Shown here: piece after piece, positions 6,387-10,000 of the stretch
Layout of the letters: each line of letters begins with the position of its first letter
How positions within the stretch are numbered: the first letter of the stretch is position 1
NCBI GenBank assembly: GCA_020217065.1
Contig: JAIWOB010000100.1
Span: 1 to 10,000 of the forward strand
Source: Chloroflexota bacterium
GTDB lineage: Bacteria > Chloroflexota > Anaerolineae > Anaerolineales > Villigracilaceae
Length of the DNA: 10,000 nucleotides
Reading direction: 5' to 3'
Notes under the pieces: model-generated
What the model saw: the letters and a program-made list of their open reading frames with translations, nothing else
Told to the model about the DNA's origin: nothing
Databases searched by the model: none
Made by a program: the position numbers and the translations under genes

Positions 6387-7730
6387 ATGGCTGACCATAT
6401 CAGCGTTTCACAAATCTCAAACTACATCGGACAGGACGTTATCCTCAAGGGCTGGGTCTACAACCGCACCGACAAGGGCAAACTCTCCTTCCTGCTCGTG
6501 CGCGATGGGACGGGCTTCGTCCAGTGCGTCGCTTTCAAAGGCGACTTGACGCCCGAGCTCTTTGACCAAATCACCCGCCTGCCGCAAGAGACTTCGGTCA
6601 TCATCACGGGAGCCGTCCGCGAAGACAAGCGCGCGCCCGGCATTCCCGGCGGTTTCGAGGTCGGCGTCAAGGATTTGCAGGTCGTTCAAGCCGCCGAGCT
6701 CGACTACCCCATGTCGCTTAAAGACCACGGCGTAGACTTCGCGCTCGACAACCGTCACTTGTGGCTGAGGATGCAGAGCCAGTGGGCGATTCTGCGCGTC
6801 CGCGCCACGGTGATGGCGGCAACCCGCGAATGGCTCGACGCCAACGGCTTTGTCGAAATGAGCACGCCGATTCTGACCCCCGCCGCCGCCGAAGGCACCA
6901 CCACCCTCTTCGAGACCGAATACTTCGACGAAGGCAAAGCCTATCTCGCGCAGACGGGTCAACTCTACAACGAAGCCAATATCTTCTCGTTTGGAAAAGT
7001 CTACTGCTACGGACCCACCTTCCGCGCCGAAAAATCCAAGACCCGCCGTCACCTGACCGAGTTCTGGATGCTCGAACCCGAAATCGCCTTCTGCGACCTC
7101 GACGGTTTGATGGAAATTGAAGAGCAGATGGTCGCGCACATCGCCCAGCGCGTCATCCGCGACCGCACGCCTGAGTTGAAGTTTCTCGGGCGCGACATCT
7201 CCAAACTGGAAAATATCAAAGCCCCGTTCCCGCGCATCTCCTACGACGACGCGGCGAAGATGCTCGCCGAGCTGCGCGAGAAGGAAACCGACCCTGAGAA
7301 GAAGGAATTGCTAAAGTTCGATTGGGGCATTGATTTCGGCGCGCCGCACGAAACCGCCATCACCCAGCAGTTCGACAAGCCCGTTTTTGTCTACGGCTAC
7401 CCCAGCGCGGTCAAAGCCTTTTATATGGAACCGTGGCCAGGACGCCCCGAAGTCTGCAAGAGTGTGGACCTGCTCGCCCCCGAAGGCTACGGCGAAATCT
7501 GCGGCGGTTCGGAGCGCATGAGCAGTTACGAAGGGCTGCTGGCGCGAATCCACAAGGAAGGCTTGCCCGAAGAAGCCTTCAAGTGGTATCTCGACCTGCG
7601 AAAGTACGGCTCTGTCCCGCATTCAGGTTTCGGCATGGGCACAGAGCGCGTCACCGCCTGGATGTGCGGCATCGAACACATCCGCGAGACGATTGCCTTC
7701 CCGAGGACGATTAAGAGGGTTTATCCGTAA
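6387..7730 (+). CDS. asnS: Asparagine--tRNA ligase (AsnRS)
   Basis: Cytosolic class IIb aminoacyl-tRNA synthetase of 447 residues that charges tRNA-Asn with asparagine using ATP. The N-terminal OB-fold anticodon-binding domain covers about 1-110 (VILKGWVYNRTDKGKLSF). The catalytic core has motif 1 around GFVEMSTPILTP, motif 2 FRAEKSKTRRHLTEF with R213 and E215, and motif 3 GFGMGTER at 414-421 ending in R421. The QTGQLYNEA stretch and overall length fit AsnRS better than AspRS, which in bacteria is longer with an insertion domain. GAGGA ends 9 nt before the ATG. It probably forms its own unit, ending at the hairpin at 7736. Its presence means direct Asn-tRNA synthesis is possible here, without relying on amidation of Asp-tRNA. 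Confidence 0.95.
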   Translation: MADHISVSQISNYIGQDVILKGWVYNRTDKGKLSFLLVRDGTGFVQCVAFKGDLTPELFDQITRLPQETSVIITGAVREDKRAPGIPGGFEVGVKDLQVVQAAELDYPMSLKDHGVDFALDNRHLWLRMQSQWAILRVRATVMAATREWLDANGFVEMSTPILTPAAAEGTTTLFETEYFDEGKAYLAQTGQLYNEANIFSFGKVYCYGPTFRAEKSKTRRHLTEFWMLEPEIAFCDLDGLMEIEEQMVAHIAQRVIRDRTPELKFLGRDISKLENIKAPFPRISYDDAAKMLAELREKETDPEKKELLKFDWGIDFGAPHETAITQQFDKPVFVYGYPSAVKAFYMEPWPGRPEVCKSVDLLAPEGYGEICGGSERMSSYEGLLARIHKEGLPEEAFKWYLDLRKYGSVPHSGFGMGTERVTAWMCGIEHIRETIAFPRTIKRVYP

Positions 7731-7735
7731 ATTAA

Positions 7736-7772
7736 AACGCTCACGGCGGAGATTAGCCCCGCCGTGAGCGTT
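7736..7772. terminator. Perfect 14-bp hairpin between convergent asnS and muramidase genes
   Basis: Arms AACGCTCACGGCGG (7736-7749) and CCGCCGTGAGCGTT (7759-7772) pair without mismatch around a 9-nt loop. On the minus strand it is followed by TTAATTT, fitting a terminator for the muramidase gene (stop at 7784-7786). On the plus strand it starts 6 nt after the asnS stop but is followed by AATGGATAAATC, a weaker U-tract, so it probably serves both genes unequally. Confidence 0.85.
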
Positions 7773-7783
7773 AATGGATAAAT

Positions 7784-8791
7784 CTAGGGTATCGTCAATA
7801 CCTGCCCTGCCTTGATGCTGTTGATATTCTTGATGTCGTTCGCCGAGGCAATTGCGGCGACGGTGGTATTGTGCTTGACCGCAATGAACGAAAGCGTATC
7901 GCCCGCCTTGACGATGTACGTCCGCTTGGAAGGCGCTTCGACGCCGCCTGATTCAGTTTCAGAAGTTGAACCGCTCTCTTGAGGAATGGCAATCGCCACA
8001 GGAACGGTCAACTTGTCGCCGACATTCAGCAGCTGCGGGTTTGCCATCACCAACTCGCGGACGGTTACGCCGTAGGCGTTGGCAATCGACTCAAAGCTAT
8101 CGCCTTTGGCAACCGCGTGGGTCTTGGGGGTCTGGTCGGGGATGCTTGCGCCTGCAAACTTATACAACTCTTCCAGCGTGCCGTTGAAGAGATTCATATC
8201 CACGGCGGCGTTGATTCCGTTGACCCGGCCCTTGTCGCTATATTGCCAGATGGCGTAACTGAACCAGCCACGCGGCAGGGTGGGTTTCATCCCCTCGACG
8301 TATTGATAGGGATATTGCGCCAGCCAGAGCGGATAATCCTTTGCCCATGGCGGAGGTCCGCCGCCCTTGACCACAAAGTAATCCTGCAAAAAGTATTGAC
8401 CTGAATAGATGATGGGCTTTCTGCCGAAGGCGGCTTCCACACGGTCCAGCCAGACCTTCGCCCCCGCCACAATCTTTTCCCTTGTCATGCCGTCATTGGT
8501 TTCAAGGTCGAGCGCTGGCGGCAGTTCTCCGTCGTCCTTGACCGATTTGACATAATCAATGAAATAATCCGCCTGTTTTTTCGCATCCACGTTGCAGCGA
8601 AAGAAATGATAAGCGCCGCGCAAAAGTCCAGCCGACTTTGCGCCAAACCAGTTGTCATCGAAGGTGGGGTCTTTGTAGGTAACGCCCTCGGTGGCTTTGG
8701 CAAACATGAAGCGCTGCCCCGCGGCGCGGACCTTGGGCCAGTCGATGCCCGCATCCCAATAAGAAACGTCAATTCCTGAAACGGTTGTCAT
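7784..8791 (-). CDS. GH25 muramidase (lysozyme) with two C-terminal LysM domains
   Basis: A 335-residue enzyme predicted to cut the beta-1,4 bond between MurNAc and GlcNAc in peptidoglycan. The GH25 domain (about 4-205) starts GIDVSYWD and has the family acidic residues D8, D95 and E97 (ALDLET; E97 the expected acid) and D198 (VDMNLFNG), spaced as in Cellosyl-type enzymes. LysM 1 spans about 224-265 (HAVAKGDSFESIANAYGV) and LysM 2 about 291-335 (YIVKAGDTLSFIAVKHN); they bind glycan. A Ser/Thr/Glu/Gly linker joins them. I chose the start at 8791, not 8851, because GGAGGA (8796-8801) stands 4 nt upstream and family similarity begins there. No signal peptide is present with either start, which is odd for a wall hydrolase. 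Phage-type lysin or non-classical export are both possible. Confidence 0.95.
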   Translation of the reverse strand: MTTVSGIDVSYWDAGIDWPKVRAAGQRFMFAKATEGVTYKDPTFDDNWFGAKSAGLLRGAYHFFRCNVDAKKQADYFIDYVKSVKDDGELPPALDLETNDGMTREKIVAGAKVWLDRVEAAFGRKPIIYSGQYFLQDYFVVKGGGPPPWAKDYPLWLAQYPYQYVEGMKPTLPRGWFSYAIWQYSDKGRVNGINAAVDMNLFNGTLEELYKFAGASIPDQTPKTHAVAKGDSFESIANAYGVTVRELVMANPQLLNVGDKLTVPVAIAIPQESGSTSETESGGVEAPSKRTYIVKAGDTLSFIAVKHNTTVAAIASANDIKNINSIKAGQVLTIP

Positions 8792-8795
8792 GGTT

Positions 8796-8801
8796 TCCTC
8801 C
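8796..8801 (-). promoter_or_regulatory. Shine-Dalgarno that fixes the muramidase start
   Basis: GGAGGA on the minus strand, 4 nt before the ATG at 8791. The alternative upstream ATG at 8851 lies inside the predicted promoter spacer and has no such site, so it would not be transcribed from that promoter. Confidence 0.85.
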
Positions 8802-8817
8802 AAATACGTCGGTTGAA

Positions 8818-8835
8818 TACGCTCTTTTGAGCGTA
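8818..8835. promoter_or_regulatory. Palindrome over the muramidase -10 region (operator candidate)
   Basis: Arms TACGCTC (8818-8824) and GAGCGTA (8829-8835) with a TTTT spacer. The GAGCGTA arm contains the predicted -10 (TACGCT on the minus strand) and the other arm covers the predicted start site. It could bind a dimeric regulator or form a 5'-end stem; nothing identifies the factor. Confidence 0.4.
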
Positions 8836-8858
8836 GCACAAAACCGAACAAAAATCAA
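8830..8858 (-). promoter_or_regulatory. Promoter of the muramidase gene
   Basis: On the minus strand: -35 TTGATT (8853-8858), 17-nt spacer, -10 TACGCT (8830-8835) preceded by TGC, an extended -10. Predicted start near 8823 gives a leader of about 30 nt. Confidence 0.45.
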
Positions 8859-8919
8859 ACAAATTTGGCAAGCGGCGGTTTAAGGTTTATCTACCCTCTC
8901 CCTTGCGATTATGGTATAA

Positions 8920-9125
8920 GAAACGCAGCCCTGCAGTGTGCGTGATATTGCCCTCACGTTTTGAGCCAACACTCCTTAAAAGGGTCCTTATCTTAAAGGA
9001 AATAACGCGATAGGCCTGAGCCAAGGCGGCGTTTCCCGGTCGGGACCCACCTGCGAAAGCAGGTTCAAAACCTGGCGATACACGGCACAAGCGGGGTTCT
9101 TTTTGCGGCAGCCAGACGCAGTTTT
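8920..9125 (-). ncRNA. 6S-like regulatory RNA (ends approximate)
   Basis: 6S RNA mimics an open promoter and binds sigma-70 RNA polymerase. The minus strand of this gene-free stretch shows a core that fits the family as I recall it: TGCCGTGTATCGCCAGG, then the hairpin AACCTGC-TTTC-GCAGGT (about 9046-9063), then GGGTCCCGACCGGGAAACG. The GTTTTGAACC...GGTGGG pattern with flanking unpaired segments is the main basis for the call. A weak GCAG/CTGC stem followed by GTTTCTTAT near 8925 could mark the 3' end. I found no clear promoter, and I cannot confirm the long closing stem. Open frames across it show no recognisable protein. Confidence 0.5.
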
Positions 9126-9168
9126 CAGGTTTGTCCGACATTTGACGCAAATACGCGAAAATTCTTCC

Positions 9169-9197
9169 TTGACTAGTTTGAAAGTCGCGTATAAAAT
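9169..9197 (+). promoter_or_regulatory. Strong sigma-70-type promoter of the plus-strand RNA
   Basis: -35 TTGACT (9169-9174), 17-nt spacer, -10 TAAAAT (9192-9197): five of six matches in each box at ideal spacing. Start predicted near 9204-9205. It reads away from the 6S-like RNA. Confidence 0.65.
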
Positions 9198-9203
9198 ACG
9201 CCC

Positions 9204-9608
9204 CATTAAACAACTGAATACGGAGATATAGCGGCTGGGTCTCGGAAACGAGATTACGAGGTGGAGGTTCTCCCGCGCGAGCGGGACGCTAATCGCCCTC
9301 TTCTCCCTCTCCTTGCAGGAGAGCGGCGGGGGAGGTCGAGAAAATCGGATAGATCAGCGGATGCCTCTGAAGTTATTTCACTAACTTCCTTCTCCCTTCC
9401 AAGCAAGCGGATTTGGCGCAGGCGTTTAAAAAAACTCTGCTGCCAGCCACTGAAAACCGGACAGCAATGTGCGGGACAAGGTGGACGCAGTGATTACAGG
9501 CGCGGGATGAAATATGCGTTTTATCCGCCTGTAGGTTTTATGGAAGGGCATTCCTTTTTAATACCGGCGCGTTAAACGGGTATGCCCAAGCATACCCGTT
9601 TATTTTTT
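9204..9608 (+). ncRNA. Unidentified structured RNA of about 400 nt
   Basis: Bounded by a strong promoter and a strong intrinsic terminator, with no convincing protein gene between. Hairpins visible by eye: TCTCG-GAAA-CGAGA (9240-9253); TCCCGC-GCGA-GCGGGA (9271-9286) within GATTA/TAATC; CTCTCC-TTGCA-GGAGAG (9307-9323); GAAGTTA-TTTCAC-TAACTTC (9369-9388); a long stem with TACAGGC/GCCTGTA (9495-9501/9527-9533) enclosing GGATGAAA/TTTTATCC (9505-9512/9519-9526). Possible long-range CACTG/CAGTG pairing near 9448 and 9488. Two loops are GNRA-type. I looked for hallmarks of RNase P RNA, tmRNA and SRP RNA and did not find them. It may instead be a long leader attenuating the gene at 9689, but that gene has its own -10-like box. 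Confidence 0.5.
9574..9608 (+). terminator. Intrinsic terminator of the plus-strand RNA
   Basis: Perfect 11-bp stem AAACGGGTATG (9574-9584) and CATACCCGTTT (9591-9601), 6-nt loop, then a T-rich tail with six T (9603-9608). Textbook plus-strand terminator, 80 nt before the next gene. Confidence 0.9.
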
Positions 9609-9659
9609 AACTTTGGAAAAATGAGCAAGAATCGGGTCGCTTCCATGAACGCAAGCCCG

Positions 9660-9665
9660 TACAAT
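9660..9665 (+). promoter_or_regulatory. -10-like box upstream of the Ada-like gene
   Basis: TACAAT lies 23 nt before the ATG at 9689 and downstream of the terminator. No good -35 is seen at 16-18 nt, which would fit an activator-dependent promoter; this is inference. Confidence 0.35.
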
Positions 9666-9688
9666 CTCCGGCAAGAAAGGAGATAGAC

Positions 9689-10000
9689 ATGGAATCCAAA
9701 GCCGAACTTTCACAACAATATCAACTTGTCGAACGGGCAATCGAGTACATCGCAGCCAACGCGCGGCGCCAACCCGAGCTGGATGAAATCGCGTCCGCCG
9801 TCGGTTTAAGCGAGTATCACTTCCAGCGGATGTTCACCCGCTGGGCGGGAATCAGCCCGAAGCGTTTTATGCAATTCCTGACGAAGGAACACGCCAAGTC
9901 CATGCTCGCCCGCTCCGAAAATCTGCTGGAGACCGCTCATCAAGTTGGGCTTTCCAGTTTGGGACGCCTGCACGACTTATTCATCGTCACCGAGGCGGTT
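9689..10000 (+). CDS. AraC-type HTH / Ada-like DNA repair regulator (cut by window end)
   Basis: The first 104 codons are visible. AGGAG (9678-9682) precedes the ATG by 6 nt. An AraC/XylS DNA-binding domain is seen with two helix-turn-helix units: about 32-52 (LDEIASAVGLSEYHFQRMF) and about 79-102. The end, LGRLHDLFIVTEAV, is the characteristic junction into the O6-alkylguanine methyltransferase half of Ada/Ogt-type fusions, so the missing part probably holds that domain with its PCHR active site. Unlike E. coli Ada there is no N-terminal zinc-cysteine phosphotriester domain: the protein starts directly at the HTH. An ordinary AraC regulator remains possible until the rest is seen. Confidence 0.8.
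   Translation, partial: MESKAELSQQYQLVERAIEYIAANARRQPELDEIASAVGLSEYHFQRMFTRWAGISPKRFMQFLTKEHAKSMLARSENLLETAHQVGLSSLGRLHDLFIVTEAV

Noticed and set aside
6417..7139. A 240-codon minus-strand frame within asnS
   Set aside because: Antisense shadow of a clear AsnRS gene; no recognisable domains or ribosome-binding site.
8887..9213. Minus-strand frames of 72-108 codons across the 6S-like RNA
   Set aside because: No Shine-Dalgarno, no family resemblance, and the sequence is better explained by RNA structure.
9445..9480. Cobalamin-riboswitch-like AGCCACTGAAAACCGG
   Set aside because: The other conserved blocks of that riboswitch are missing and the sequence is not upstream of a cobalamin gene.
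9261..9575. A 104-codon plus-strand frame in the RNA region
   Set aside because: Low-complexity, Arg- and Ser-rich, no recognisable motif, and it runs through the hairpins that support an RNA.

Overview
The window looks like a chromosomal segment from a GC-rich member of the Chloroflexota, most likely Anaerolineae. That placement is an inference. It rests on the CSLREA/beta-helix surface protein with a C-terminal sortase, the GH25-LysM hydrolase and the dense intergenic hairpins; no marker gene proves it. No mobile element, CRISPR array or tRNA was found.

Layout: (1) 1-1955, minus: clpB, N-terminal three quarters, cut by the window start. (2) 1956-2285: intergenic, with an AGTC-type octamer repeat next to the clpB ribosome-binding site, two 8-2-8 hairpins, and then a minus-strand terminator plus two 9-3-9 hairpins that belong to the next gene. 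(3) 2286-5147, minus: a 953-residue secreted protein built as signal peptide, CSLREA motif, 11-turn beta-helix, two Ig-like domains, an LPATG motif and a sortase domain. (4) 5148-5486: its promoter, directly abutting the terminator of the next gene, and an array of five 9-3-9 hairpins. (5) 5487-6173, minus: a rhomboid serine protease, probably leaderless. (6) 6387-7730, plus: asnS, divergent from the rhomboid gene. (7) 7784-8791, minus: GH25 muramidase with two LysM domains, convergent with asnS across a perfect 14-bp hairpin. (8) 8792-9688: about 900 bases with no credible protein gene. It holds a 6S-like RNA on the minus strand and an unidentified, independently transcribed structured RNA of about 400 nt on the plus strand. 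(9) 9689-end, plus: the start of an AraC-HTH/Ada-type DNA repair regulator.

The genes do not form one pathway. ClpB and AsnRS are housekeeping, the sortase fusion and the muramidase act on the cell surface or wall, rhomboid cuts membrane proteins, and the Ada-like gene answers alkylation damage. The most interesting items are the sortase fused to its own potential sorting signal, the covarying hairpin/terminator elements after two minus-strand genes, and the unassigned plus-strand RNA.
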